From the NCBI RefSeq assembly GCF_020026305.1, contig NZ_CP075691.1, positions 558,001 through 622,000 on the forward strand: a DNA stretch of 64,000 bases. Direction: 5' to 3'. Numbering within the stretch: position 1 is the first letter of the stretch; each line of letters starts with the position of its first letter. This DNA is from Streptomyces sp. 135 (GTDB lineage Bacteria; Actinomycetota; Actinomycetes; Streptomycetales; Streptomycetaceae). The notes under the pieces are model-generated. The model saw only the letters and a program-made list of their open reading frames with translations. It ran no database searches and had not been told where the DNA came from. The position numbers and the translations under genes are program-made. Positions 1-7,583 of this stretch are shown piece after piece.

Positions 1-549
1 CCGGTCCTGCCCCTCGAGGTCGTGCCGTGCCAGCTCCCGCAGGATGACACGCGCGCGTGCGGCTCCGGAGGGTGCGTCCATGCCGGTCAGCTCGGCGACC
101 GACGACATGGGGACGTACAGCAGCTCGGCGGCGACGGGCTGGCCCTGCGAGACGCGGGTGCGCCGCACCACGTGGACCTGCTCGTCGGGGCGGGTCCCCA
201 GCATGCGGGCGACGGCCGCGGGCGGCGTCGCGGGCGCGCAGTCCGCGGGCTGCCAGGCGTCACCGGCCGCGCCCGGCCAGGTGCCCTGCGCGGATCCGAC
301 GGCGACGCCCATGCGCGGCGGGGCGACGGTCGTGCCGACACCGCGGCGGCGCTGGAGCCTGCCTTCGAGTTCGAGCTGTTCGAGTGCCTGGCGGAGCGTG
401 GCGCGGGCGACGCCGAAGCGGGCGGCGAGCTCGCGCTCGTTCGGCAGGATCTCCCCCACGGCGAACTCGGAGTCGAGCGCCTCACTGAGCACGGTCTTCA
501 GATGCCAGTACTTCGGCTCCGGCACCGTTTCGAGCTGCGTGGTCCCCAC
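1..549 (-). CDS. GntR/HutC-family transcriptional regulator (C-terminus cut by window edge)
   Basis: The first 183 residues of a GntR regulator. A winged HTH occupies about residues 25-75 (core LPNERELAARFGVARATLRQ, followed by the wing motif GRLQRRRGVGTTV). The UTRA/HutC ligand-binding domain begins around residue 95 and includes the typical RTRVSQGQPVA strand. Members of this family, such as DasR and NagR, bind sugar phosphates or related small effectors in the cytoplasm; the ligand here is unknown. The GTG start at 549 is preceded by GGAGG with a 5-base spacer. Family members are about 240-250 residues, so roughly 60 residues lie beyond the left edge. A dre-like palindrome lies about 100 bp upstream, consistent with autoregulation or control of a neighbouring promoter. 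Confidence 0.85.
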   Translation of the reverse strand, partial: MGTTQLETVPEPKYWHLKTVLSEALDSEFAVGEILPNERELAARFGVARATLRQALEQLELEGRLQRRRGVGTTVAPPRMGVAVGSAQGTWPGAAGDAWQPADCAPATPPAAVARMLGTRPDEQVHVVRRTRVSQGQPVAAELLYVPMSSVAELTGMDAPSGAARARVILRELARHDLEGQDR

Positions 550-647
550 CCTGTCCTCCGCAATCGCCGTTCACCGGCGGCCTTTTAGCGCCCTTGTTTA
601 TTAAAGGTTCCTGCACTATCCCTGCGACCATAGGCCTGCGCCCACCC

Positions 648-661
648 TTGGTCAAGACCAA
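648..661. promoter_or_regulatory. dre-like GntR operator
   Basis: The sequence TTGGTCAAGACCAA is a near-perfect dyad (TTGGTC-NN-GACCAA). It closely resembles the DasR/NagR dre consensus, which is built around TGGTCTAGACCA. It lies about 100 bp upstream of the GntR/HutC gene that starts at 549, so autoregulation is the simplest reading. The assignment rests on motif similarity only. Confidence 0.5.
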
Positions 662-771
662 TCCTCGATCCGTTACAGCCCGCACAGGATTGATGCCACA
701 GAGCATTCATGCGGAGTTCGCACGAGGCCAAGCAGGGGGAATCGGCCACGCGTGCGTGGGGGCGCGCCGGC

Positions 772-823
772 ATTCCATGGAAAGAAGCCCCCATCCGGCG
801 GCGGGGGCTTCTTTCCATGGAAT
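772..823. terminator. Long perfect hairpin terminator
   Basis: Two 21-base arms (772-792 and 803-823) are exactly inverted around a 10-base loop. Each arm carries a run of five C or G beside the loop. The structure lies about 35 bp downstream of the minus-strand sigma-factor gene and probably ends its transcript. Being symmetrical, it could act in both directions. There is no strong U tract, as is usual in Streptomyces. Confidence 0.75.
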
Positions 824-856
824 CGTGCGGTTCTGGTCGCCTTCTCGGTGCCGTCC

Positions 857-1768
857 CTATCGGGCGAGCGACACGAGCTTGTCCGGATTGCGGATGATGT
901 AAATGTTCTGGATCAGTCCCTCGGCCGCGTCCACCTGGAAGACGCTGTCGGGCTTGCCGTCGACCAGCAGGAGCAGGCACTCGGCGCCGTTGAGTTCGAC
1001 GAAGCGGAATTCCAGCTCGGCCCCGGGGGCCGCCACACCCTTGGCGGCGACGCCGCGCAGGAAGCGGCCCACCTTGTCGGCGCTCTCCAGGACGCGCAGC
1101 GGCGCCTTGGCCTTGCCGCCGCTGTCGCCGACCAGCCGGACGTCCGGGGCGAGCAGCGACATCAGCCCACTGAGGTCGCCCTCCGACGCGGCGGCGAGGA
1201 ACCGCTCGGTCAGGTCGCGGCGCTCGGCGGGGTCCACCTCGTAGCGCGGGCGGCCCGCCTCGACGTGCTTGCGAGCCCGCCCGGCGAGCTGGCGCACCGC
1301 GGCCTCGCTGCGGTCCAGGGTGAGCGCGATCTCTGCGAACGGGAAGCCGAACGCCTCCCGGAGCACGAAGACGGCCCGCTCCAGGGGTGAGAGGGACTCC
1401 AGGACGACGAGGACCGCCAGGGAGACCGACTCGGCGAGCACGGCACGCTCGGCGGTGTCGGGCACCGTGGGGCCGAAGTCGGTGACGTAGGGCTCGGGGA
1501 GCCAGGGACCCACGTACGCCTCGCGGCGGGACTGCACATGGCGCAGCCGGTCGATGGCGAGGCGTGTGGTGACGCGCACCAAGTAGGCGCGCGGTTCGCG
1601 CACTTGGCCGTGGTCGGCGGCGGACCAGCGAAGCCAGGCTTCTTGGACGACATCCTCCGCGTCGGCCACGCGGCCGAGCATGCGGTAGGCGACGCCCATC
1701 AGGACGGGGCGGTGCTCTTCGAAGACATCGGTCACGCTCTCGGTAGCCACCGTTCCATCCCAACTCAC
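857..1768 (-). CDS. ECF41-type RNA polymerase sigma factor with C-terminal SnoaL-like domain
   Basis: About 303 residues. Sigma region 2 (VFEEHRPVLMGVAYRML and DAEDVVQEAWLRW) and region 4 (LSPLERAVFVLREAFGF, then SEAAVRQLAGRARKHV) are clear. They are joined by a linker holding WLPEP. A SnoaL-like C-terminal domain carries GDSGGK and ends with NPDKL. WLPEP, the DGGGK-like motif and NPDKL together define the ECF41 group, in which the C-terminal extension replaces a separate anti-sigma factor and tunes activity. I chose the GTG at 1768, preceded by an AGAGGG ribosome site; upstream in-frame codons to 1840 lack sigma homology, and GTG at 1750 is also possible. It is divergent from an alpha/beta hydrolase, a possible target gene. 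Confidence 0.88.
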   Translation of the reverse strand: MSWDGTVATESVTDVFEEHRPVLMGVAYRMLGRVADAEDVVQEAWLRWSAADHGQVREPRAYLVRVTTRLAIDRLRHVQSRREAYVGPWLPEPYVTDFGPTVPDTAERAVLAESVSLAVLVVLESLSPLERAVFVLREAFGFPFAEIALTLDRSEAAVRQLAGRARKHVEAGRPRYEVDPAERRDLTERFLAAASEGDLSGLMSLLAPDVRLVGDSGGKAKAPLRVLESADKVGRFLRGVAAKGVAAPGAELEFRFVELNGAECLLLLVDGKPDSVFQVDAAEGLIQNIYIIRNPDKLVSLAR

Positions 1769-1951
1769 GGCGCACCCTCTGTCCAGCGGAAACGGGTGCG
1801 GCGCGCAGCACATGGACGGCGGGCCCGACCATCGCGCCAAGGACGGACGGCCGGCCTCTTGAAGTGCGGCCTACTGAACGGTAATTGTTGCTGACAACGC
1901 GTCTAACACAGGTGAGCATTCCGTCGCCCCGCGGCGGGGACAGGAGCAGTC

Positions 1952-2782
1952 ATGGCCGCAGAGGTGTCCTTCAGCGTCGCGTCGTCCGACGGCCCGCGCA
2001 CCGTGACGATCGCCTATGAACGGGCGGGCGCCGGCGAGCCGTTGCTCCTCCTGCACGGCATAGGCCACCACCGGCAGGCCTGGGGCCCGGTCCTTGAGAT
2101 CCTCGCCGCCGAGCACGACGTGATAGCGGTGGACCTGCCGGGCTTCGGCGCGTCACCCGCGCTGCCGGACGGACTGGCGTACGGCCTCTCGACGGTCGTT
2201 CCGGCACTCGGCGCGCTGTGTGAAGCCCTGGGGATCGAGCGTCCCCATGTCGCGGGCAACTCCCTGGGCGGGCTGCTCGCCCTGGAGCTGGGCCGCGAGA
2301 AGCTCGCGCGTTCCGTCACCGCGCTCTCGCCCGCCGGTTTCTGGACGCCGGCCGAGCGCAGGTACGCCTTCGGCACGCTGCTCGCGATGCGGCGGGGCGC
2401 CCGTCTGCTCCCCGTGCCGGTGATAGAGCGCCTGTCCACCAGCGCGGCCGGGCGCACGGCGCTCACCAGCACCATCTACGCCCGGCCCTGGCGCCGCTCA
2501 CCGGAGGCGGTCGTCGCCGAGACGCTCGCGCTGCGCCACGCCGCGGGCTTCGAGGCGACCCTCACGGCCGGGCTCGACGTCCATTTCCGCGACGATGTGC
2601 CGGGCCTTCCGGTCACCGTCGCCTGGGGCACCCGGGACCGGCTGCTCCTGCGGCGCCAGGGGATCCGCGCCAAGCACACCATCCCCGGCGCGCGCCTCGT
2701 GCGGCTCCCGGGCTGCGGTCACGTCCCGATGAACGACGACCCGGCGCTGGTCGCCCGCGCCATCCTCGACACCTGCCGCTGA
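1952..2782 (+). CDS. Alpha/beta hydrolase
   Basis: A 276-residue alpha/beta-hydrolase. It has the HGIGHHRQAW oxyanion-hole segment (about residues 35-45), the nucleophile elbow GNSLGG (Ser near 105), an acid residue in WGTRDRLL (Asp near 227) and the catalytic His in GCGHVP (near 255). There is no signal peptide, so it is probably cytoplasmic. The fold covers esterases, lactonases and C-C hydrolases, and the substrate cannot be read from sequence. It is divergent from the ECF41 sigma gene across about 180 bp. Its 3' third lies antisense to the reading frame of the EamA exporter. Confidence 0.88.
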   Translation: MAAEVSFSVASSDGPRTVTIAYERAGAGEPLLLLHGIGHHRQAWGPVLEILAAEHDVIAVDLPGFGASPALPDGLAYGLSTVVPALGALCEALGIERPHVAGNSLGGLLALELGREKLARSVTALSPAGFWTPAERRYAFGTLLAMRRGARLLPVPVIERLSTSAAGRTALTSTIYARPWRRSPEAVVAETLALRHAAGFEATLTAGLDVHFRDDVPGLPVTVAWGTRDRLLLRRQGIRAKHTIPGARLVRLPGCGHVPMNDDPALVARAILDTCR

Positions 2783-3658
2783 GCGGCGCCCGCGCAGGAC
2801 GCCGGACCCGACGGCCACTCCCACCCCCACGAGCGCGCTGCCGACGGCCTGGGCGGCGCCGTACGTGCCCGTGCCGACCAGGGGCGCCGTACCCGCCGCC
2901 GCGACCGGGATGAGGCCGGAGAAGAGGGTGGCCCGCTCGGTGCCGATGCGCTGGAGTCCCGTGTACCAGAGCACGAAGCCGATGACCGTGACGATCACCG
3001 CCTGCCACAACAGGGCGGCGCTTTCGGTGCGGTCGGGCCACCGCACGAACGCGCTGCCGTCCACGACGACCCCGAGGACGGCCGACTCGGCGGCGGCCAG
3101 CGCGCACACGGTGGCGGAGAGGAGCTTCGGGCCGAGCGGCCGCACCAGCGGAACGGCGATCACCGCGAAGCCCACCTCTCCGGCGAGCGCGCAGACCGAG
3201 AACGCGAGCCCCATGCCGTCGGTGCGCCCCCACCCCTGCACGACGAAGGCACCGGTGGCGACGAGCAGCGCCCCGTAGATGACGACGCGCTGGGGATGAC
3301 GCCGTTCAAGGAGCGGCACGAGGATGGCGACGACGACCGGAGCGCACCCTACGAAGACACCCGGTACGGCAGGTTCCGCCGACCGTTCCGCGGCCAGGAT
3401 GGCCATGTTGAAGCCGACCATGCCCACGGCCGCAAGGAGGGCGAGGCGTCCCCACTGACGGCGCGGCAGCCGCCGCAGGGCGGCGGTCCCGCCTCTGCCG
3501 AGCCAGGGCAGAAGGAGCAGGCAGGCCAGTCCGTAGCGGACGAACTGGCCGCCGGTGTACGGGTAGTCGCCCAGCAGACTGTTGGCGGTGAAGGAGCCCC
3601 CGACGAGGAGGCAGGCGAGGGCCGCGAGCAGCGCCCCGCGTGAGGAGTTCGCGTTCAT
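2498..3658 (-). CDS. EamA/DMT-family exporter with antisense-overlapping C-terminal extension
   Basis: A drug/metabolite transporter of the EamA type with about ten predicted membrane helices in two repeats, ending near residue 295 (about position 2773). The open frame then continues for about 92 more residues to 2498, rich in Arg and Gly and without hydrophobic segments. This tail is antisense to the hydrolase gene. Normal family length is 280-320 residues. The tail may be translated, or a stop may have been lost. It is divergent from a MocR regulator, a classic pairing in which the PLP-dependent regulator controls an amino-acid or metabolite exporter. Confidence 0.85.
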   Translation of the reverse strand: MNANSSRGALLAALACLLVGGSFTANSLLGDYPYTGGQFVRYGLACLLLLPWLGRGGTAALRRLPRRQWGRLALLAAVGMVGFNMAILAAERSAEPAVPGVFVGCAPVVVAILVPLLERRHPQRVVIYGALLVATGAFVVQGWGRTDGMGLAFSVCALAGEVGFAVIAVPLVRPLGPKLLSATVCALAAAESAVLGVVVDGSAFVRWPDRTESAALLWQAVIVTVIGFVLWYTGLQRIGTERATLFSGLIPVAAAGTAPLVGTGTYGAAQAVGSALVGVGVAVGSGVLRGRRSAAGVEDGAGDQRRVVVHRDVTAAREPHEARAGDGVLGADPLAPQEQPVPGAPGDGDRKARHIVAEMDVEPGREGRLEARGVAQRERLGDDRLR

Positions 3659-3694
3659 GCCCCGACGCTAGAAAGCGGGGCGGCCCCCATTAAG

Positions 3695-3726
3695 GTCCAC
3701 TTTCAGGTCTGGTTCGGGGACCACTT
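3695..3726. promoter_or_regulatory. Direct repeats in the MocR/EamA divergent promoter
   Basis: CCACTT occurs at 3697-3702 and again at 3721-3726. Related AGGTCC and AGGTCT half-sites at 3694 and 3705 are spaced about one helical turn apart. MocR regulators commonly bind direct repeats in the intergenic region shared with their target, so this is a candidate binding site. The evidence is pattern only. Confidence 0.35.
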
Positions 3727-3757
3727 CCCCACCCCCCTCTCCTGTGAGGAGAAACCT

Positions 3758-5227
3758 GTGGGACAGAGCGCCGTGGACGGTCCGCTCGGGAACGCGGCCT
3801 GGGAGTTGCTGCTCCCGGCGGCCTCCGCCCCGGCACGCAGCCGGGGCCGCAGCCTGCGCTCGGCCCTGCGCGAGGCCGTCAGGTCGGGCCGGCTCGCATC
3901 CGGCACCCGGCTGCCCTCCAGCCGTGAACTCGCCGCCGACCTGGGCGTCTCGCGAGGCCTGATCACGGAGGCGTACGAGCAGTTGACGGCCGAGGGGTAT
4001 CTGCGCAGCGACCGGGGTTCGGGGACCTGGGTCGGCGGTGCGGCGCGGGCCGCGGCGCCGGCGGTCCGCGATCGCGCGCCCCGGCCCGGGCACGCGCGCG
4101 TGGACTTCCTCCCCGGCGTCCCGGACCTCTCGCTGTTCCCCCGCGCGGCCTGGGCCACCGCCCACCGCCGGGTGCTCGCCGAACTCCCGCACCACATGCT
4201 GGGCTACCCGGATCCCCGCGGCCTGCCCCGGCTGCGTACGGTCCTCGCCGACCTGCTGGTGCGGCGGCGCGGCGTCGTCGCGGACCCGGAGCGCGTCGTC
4301 GTGTGCTCCGGAGTGGCGCAGGCCATGACGCTGCTGGCGCTGGCCCTCCGCGCGCGTGGACACACGGCGGTCGGCGTGGAGGCCCCCGGCAGCCCCGAGC
4401 ACGAGACGTTGATCGCCGCCGCCGGGATCACCCCGGTGGGCATCCCCGTGGACGGCGAAGGCGTGGGGACGGGGACGCTGCGGGAGCGGGACGTACGCGC
4501 GGTCGTCACCACGCCCGCCCATCAGTTCCCGTCGGGGATCGCCTATTCGGCGAGGCGGCGCGCCGAACTCCTCGACTGGGCGCGGTCGGTGGACGGCCTC
4601 GTCGTGGAGGACGACTACGACGGGGACTTCCGCTACGACCGCGCCCCGGTGGGAGCGTTGCAGGGGCTCGATCCGGAACACGTGGCCTACACCGGGTCGG
4701 TGAGCAAATCGCTCGCGCCCGGCCTGCGTCTGGGCTGGCTGCTGGTGCCGGACGGCCTCGCCGAGGAGGTCGTCGAGCGCAAGCGCGTGATGGACCTCGG
4801 CAATCCGACGCTCGACCAGGCACTCCTGGCCCGCTTCGTGGAACGGGGCGACTACGACCGGCATCTGCGCCGCTGCCAGCGCGCCTACCGAGACCGCAGG
4901 GACGCCCTGGTGGCGGCGCTGGGCGAGCATCTGCCGGGGGTGCGCGTCACCGGGATCGCGGCCGGTCTGCACGTCATCGCCCGGCTGCCCGACCGCTGGG
5001 GCCCGCAGGACGTCTTCCTGGAGCGGGCCGCCGCGGCCGGGGTCGCCGTCCGGCCGCTGAGCGACTACGGCACGCCGGCCGGGACCGGCGTGAGTCTGGT
5101 CCTCGGGTACGCGCACCTGCCGCCCGCCCGGATCGCCGAGGGCGTGCGGCTGCTGGCCGAAGCCGTTCAGGAGCCTTTGGGGGCTCAGGCGTTGGACCAC
5201 GCGCGCGTGCAGAGCACCAGACGGTAG
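3758..5227 (+). CDS. MocR-type PLP-dependent transcriptional regulator
   Basis: A 489-residue protein with an N-terminal GntR-type winged HTH (about residues 25-95, core LPSSRELAADLGVSRGLITE) fused to a class-I aminotransferase-like domain. The PLP lysine is in the SVSKSLAPGLRLGW motif, and EDDYDGDFRYD supplies the ring-contacting Asp. MocR proteins sense PLP or an amino-acid-PLP adduct and usually regulate rather than transaminate. Divergence from the EamA exporter suggests it controls that gene. The 3' end overlaps the convergent VOC gene by 43 bp. Confidence 0.9.
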   Translation: MGQSAVDGPLGNAAWELLLPAASAPARSRGRSLRSALREAVRSGRLASGTRLPSSRELAADLGVSRGLITEAYEQLTAEGYLRSDRGSGTWVGGAARAAAPAVRDRAPRPGHARVDFLPGVPDLSLFPRAAWATAHRRVLAELPHHMLGYPDPRGLPRLRTVLADLLVRRRGVVADPERVVVCSGVAQAMTLLALALRARGHTAVGVEAPGSPEHETLIAAAGITPVGIPVDGEGVGTGTLRERDVRAVVTTPAHQFPSGIAYSARRRAELLDWARSVDGLVVEDDYDGDFRYDRAPVGALQGLDPEHVAYTGSVSKSLAPGLRLGWLLVPDGLAEEVVERKRVMDLGNPTLDQALLARFVERGDYDRHLRRCQRAYRDRRDALVAALGEHLPGVRVTGIAAGLHVIARLPDRWGPQDVFLERAAAAGVAVRPLSDYGTPAGTGVSLVLGYAHLPPARIAEGVRLLAEAVQEPLGAQALDHARVQSTRR

Positions 5228-5595
5228 CCGTCGGGGTCCTCGACCGTGACGCCCCATTCGTTCCAGTACGGGTTCGGCGACTGGACCCGCTTGCCGCCGT
5301 GCTCCTCCAGGCGGGCGATCAGCTCCTCGGGGACCTCGCCGTCGACGTACACGACGAGCAGGTCCTCCTCGGTGGGGCGCGGCTGGACCGGAGCGGCGGC
5401 TTCGTGGACCAGTTCGAGGTGCCAGGAGGCGTCCGGCCACCCCACCATGAGCAGGTCGTGCTCACCCGGGGCGTCACCGCCCTCCGCGCGGTACACCACG
5501 CCAAGACCGAGTCCGCCGACCCAGAAGCGCTCGGCCGCCGCCAGGTCGCGGGAGGGGCGGGCTATGCGGATGTGGCTCCGACCGTTGACAGGCAT
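5185..5595 (-). CDS. VOC-family (glyoxalase/bleomycin-resistance fold) protein
   Basis: A 136-residue vicinal-oxygen-chelate protein made of two beta-alpha-beta-beta-beta repeats. The N-terminal half starts HIRIARPSRDLAAAERFW. The C-terminal half ends with the family hallmark VTVEDPDGYRLVL. Potential metal ligands are His near residue 8 and Glu in WHLELVHE. These proteins act as glyoxalases, dioxygenases or drug-binding proteins, and the substrate is unknown here. The ATG at 5595 follows a GGGGGAT ribosome site; an upstream in-frame ATG at 5667 would add a non-homologous 24-residue leader. A GGAAGTTGATCACTTG motif lies about 60 bp upstream. Confidence 0.85.
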   Translation of the reverse strand: MPVNGRSHIRIARPSRDLAAAERFWVGGLGLGVVYRAEGGDAPGEHDLLMVGWPDASWHLELVHEAAAPVQPRPTEEDLLVVYVDGEVPEELIARLEEHGGKRVQSPNPYWNEWGVTVEDPDGYRLVLCTRAWSNA

Positions 5596-5654
5596 GTCGA
5601 TCCCCCTTCTGTGCGGCACGCCCGTTCGCGTGCCCCTGGGGCATGAGCGTAGAG

Positions 5655-5806
5655 GGAAGTTGATCACTTGACATCGGCCTTACGTCCTGGTGCGCCGGCC
5701 CTGGGCATCCGTCCGCGGACCTGCGACCTCGGGCCGAGGCCGAGCCCGGGACTCAAGTGATCTCCGCGCCCCCGTTCCCCCGCGCGCGGGGGAAGTTGTT
5801 CACTTG
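5655..5806. repeat. Repeated GGAAGTTG(A/T)TCACTTG motif
   Basis: The 16-base motif GGAAGTTGATCACTTG at 5655-5670 recurs with one change at 5791-5806. The partial inverted form CAAGTGATC lies between them at 5754-5762. The copies sit in the interval shared by the VOC gene (minus) and the phosphatase gene (plus). This placement suggests a common regulator of both promoters. Confidence 0.55.
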
Positions 5807-5819
5807 TGGTTCGTGTGGA
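5798..5819 (+). promoter_or_regulatory. Candidate PHO box upstream of phoD-like gene
   Basis: Two 11-base direct-repeat units start GTTCAC (5798) and GTTCGT (5809). This is the spacing and core of Streptomyces PhoP binding sites, whose units begin GTTCA. The box lies about 65 bp upstream of a PhoD-type phosphatase, a family known to be PhoP-controlled. It partly overlaps one copy of the 16-base repeated motif. Confidence 0.5.
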
Positions 5820-5884
5820 CGCTGTGGCGCGCCCCTGGTCAGGCACCCGCACACTGGTCGCACCGGTCAACTGGAGGCGCATTC

Positions 5885-7465
5885 ATGTCACACCGTCAGC
5901 CGAGCCCGTCCCCCCGCCGCCGCAGCGTGCTGCGCGGATCACTGGCAGTTCCGGCGGCGCTCACCGTGCCGTCACTGGCCGGGGCGGCTCCCTCGTTCGC
6001 CCTTTCGGGACGCCCGAAGGCCGGGTGGGGCGTGCAGGCGGGCGACGTGAGCGCGCACGCGGGGCTCGTCTGGGTCCGGTCCGACCGTCCGGCCCGGATG
6101 ATCGTGGAGACGTCGGCGACGGAGTCGTTCCGCGACCCCCGGCGCTGGCGCGGACCGCTGCTCGGTCCCGACACGGATTTCACGGGGACGACACGGCTGC
6201 GCGGACTGCCCGCCGGTGAGCAGATCCACTACCGGGTGCTGCTCCAGGACCCCGACGATCCTCGGCGTACGGGAGAGCCGGTCGCCGGCACGTTCCGTAC
6301 GACGCCCAAGGGCCGCAAGGAGGGCGTGCGCTTCCTGTGGTCGGGCGACATCGCGGGCCAGGGCTGGGGCATCAACCCCGACCGGGGCGGCTTCCGCGTC
6401 TTCGAGGAGATGCGCCGCCGTGACCCCGACTTCTTCCTGTGCAGCGGCGACAACATCTACGCGGACGGGCCGATCCAGTCCAGCGTCACGCTGCCCGACG
6501 GGTCCGTGTGGCGCAACGTCACGACGGAGGAGAAGTCCAAGGTCGCCGAGTCCCTCACGGAGTTCCGGGGCGCGTTCCGCTACAACCTGCTGGACGAGAA
6601 CCTGCGGCGGTTCAACGCCCAGGTGCCCTCCATCGTGCAGTGGGACGACCACGAGGTGCGCAACAACTGGTACCCGGGGCAGATCCTGGACGACGCCCGC
6701 TACACGGAGAAGGACGTGAACGTCCTGGCGGGGCGCTCCCTGCGGGCGTTCAGCGAGTACTACCCGATCTCCACGCAGGCCCCGGGCGACGAGGACGGCC
6801 GGATGTACCGCGTGCTGCGGCACGGCCCGCTCCTGGACGTGTTCGTCCTGGACATGCGCTCGTACCGCAACGCCAACTCCCCGAACAGGCAGCCCGACGA
6901 CGCCACCGGCATCCTCGGTGCCCGGCAGCTCGCCTGGCTGAAGCGGGAGCTCTCGCGCTCGCGGGCGGTGTGGAAGGTCATCGCCTCCGACATGCCGCTG
7001 GGCCTTGTCGTGCCCGACGGCAGGACGAACTTCGAGGCCGTGGCGCAGGGCGACCCCGGCGCCCCGCTGGGCCGTGAGCTCCAGATCGCGGAGCTGCTGC
7101 GGCACATCAAGCACCGGAAGATCACCGGCACGCTGTGGCTGACCGCCGACGTGCACTACACCTCGGCACAGCACTACGACCCGTCGCGGGCGGCGTTCAA
7201 GGACTTCGCGCCGTTCTGGGAGTTCGTGTCCGGGCCGCTGGCCGCCGGTGGGTTCCCCGCGACGAAGCTGGACGGGACGTTCGGCCCCGAGCAGAAGTTC
7301 GTCAAGGCACCGAGCCGCGCGAACACCTCCCCCGCCGAGACCCCGCCGTACTTCGGGGAGGTCGACATCGACGGGGGCAGCGGTGAGCTGACCGTGCGCC
7401 TGCGGCAGGAGGGCGGCGGCGTACTGTTCACGCAGGTCCTGCGGCCGGGGCGGGTCGGCCAGTAG
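5885..7465 (+). CDS. phoD: PhoD-family alkaline phosphatase/phosphodiesterase, Tat-exported
   Basis: A 526-residue secreted phosphatase. The N-terminus carries a twin-arginine signal (RRRSVLRGS, then a hydrophobic stretch to about residue 40). A fibronectin-like N-terminal PhoD domain follows. The catalytic domain has the metallophosphatase motifs WSGDIAGQ, SGDNIYAD, QWDDHEVRNNW and TADVHYT. PhoD enzymes hydrolyse phosphodiesters and monoesters, including teichoic acid, outside the cell using iron and calcium. The ATG at 5885 follows GGAGG; upstream in-frame codons lack a signal. Phosphate-starvation induction through PhoP is likely, given the family and the candidate PHO box. Confidence 0.9.
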   Translation: MSHRQPSPSPRRRSVLRGSLAVPAALTVPSLAGAAPSFALSGRPKAGWGVQAGDVSAHAGLVWVRSDRPARMIVETSATESFRDPRRWRGPLLGPDTDFTGTTRLRGLPAGEQIHYRVLLQDPDDPRRTGEPVAGTFRTTPKGRKEGVRFLWSGDIAGQGWGINPDRGGFRVFEEMRRRDPDFFLCSGDNIYADGPIQSSVTLPDGSVWRNVTTEEKSKVAESLTEFRGAFRYNLLDENLRRFNAQVPSIVQWDDHEVRNNWYPGQILDDARYTEKDVNVLAGRSLRAFSEYYPISTQAPGDEDGRMYRVLRHGPLLDVFVLDMRSYRNANSPNRQPDDATGILGARQLAWLKRELSRSRAVWKVIASDMPLGLVVPDGRTNFEAVAQGDPGAPLGRELQIAELLRHIKHRKITGTLWLTADVHYTSAQHYDPSRAAFKDFAPFWEFVSGPLAAGGFPATKLDGTFGPEQKFVKAPSRANTSPAETPPYFGEVDIDGGSGELTVRLRQEGGGVLFTQVLRPGRVGQ

Positions 7466-7505
7466 GGGCGGCGCACCGGGAGAGCGCCCGGGGCGAAAGG
7501 GCACG

Positions 7506-7525
7506 AAGAGGGCAGATGGCCTCTT
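7506..7525. terminator. Weak hairpin after the phosphatase gene
   Basis: AAGAGG and CCTCTT pair across an 8-base loop about 40 bp after the phoD-like stop. The stem is short but correctly placed to end that transcript. Confidence 0.35.
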
Positions 7526-7583
7526 AACCCATCAGTCACAAGGCGTTCGTGATCACGCAACACCGGTCCCGCACAGTGGCCGT

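Noticed and set aside
1880..1920. ECF41-type promoter (TGTCA with CGTT) in the sigma/hydrolase gap
   Set aside because: A TGTCA-like -35 is present on the minus strand, but the spacing to the only CGTT is about 10 bp, too short for the family.
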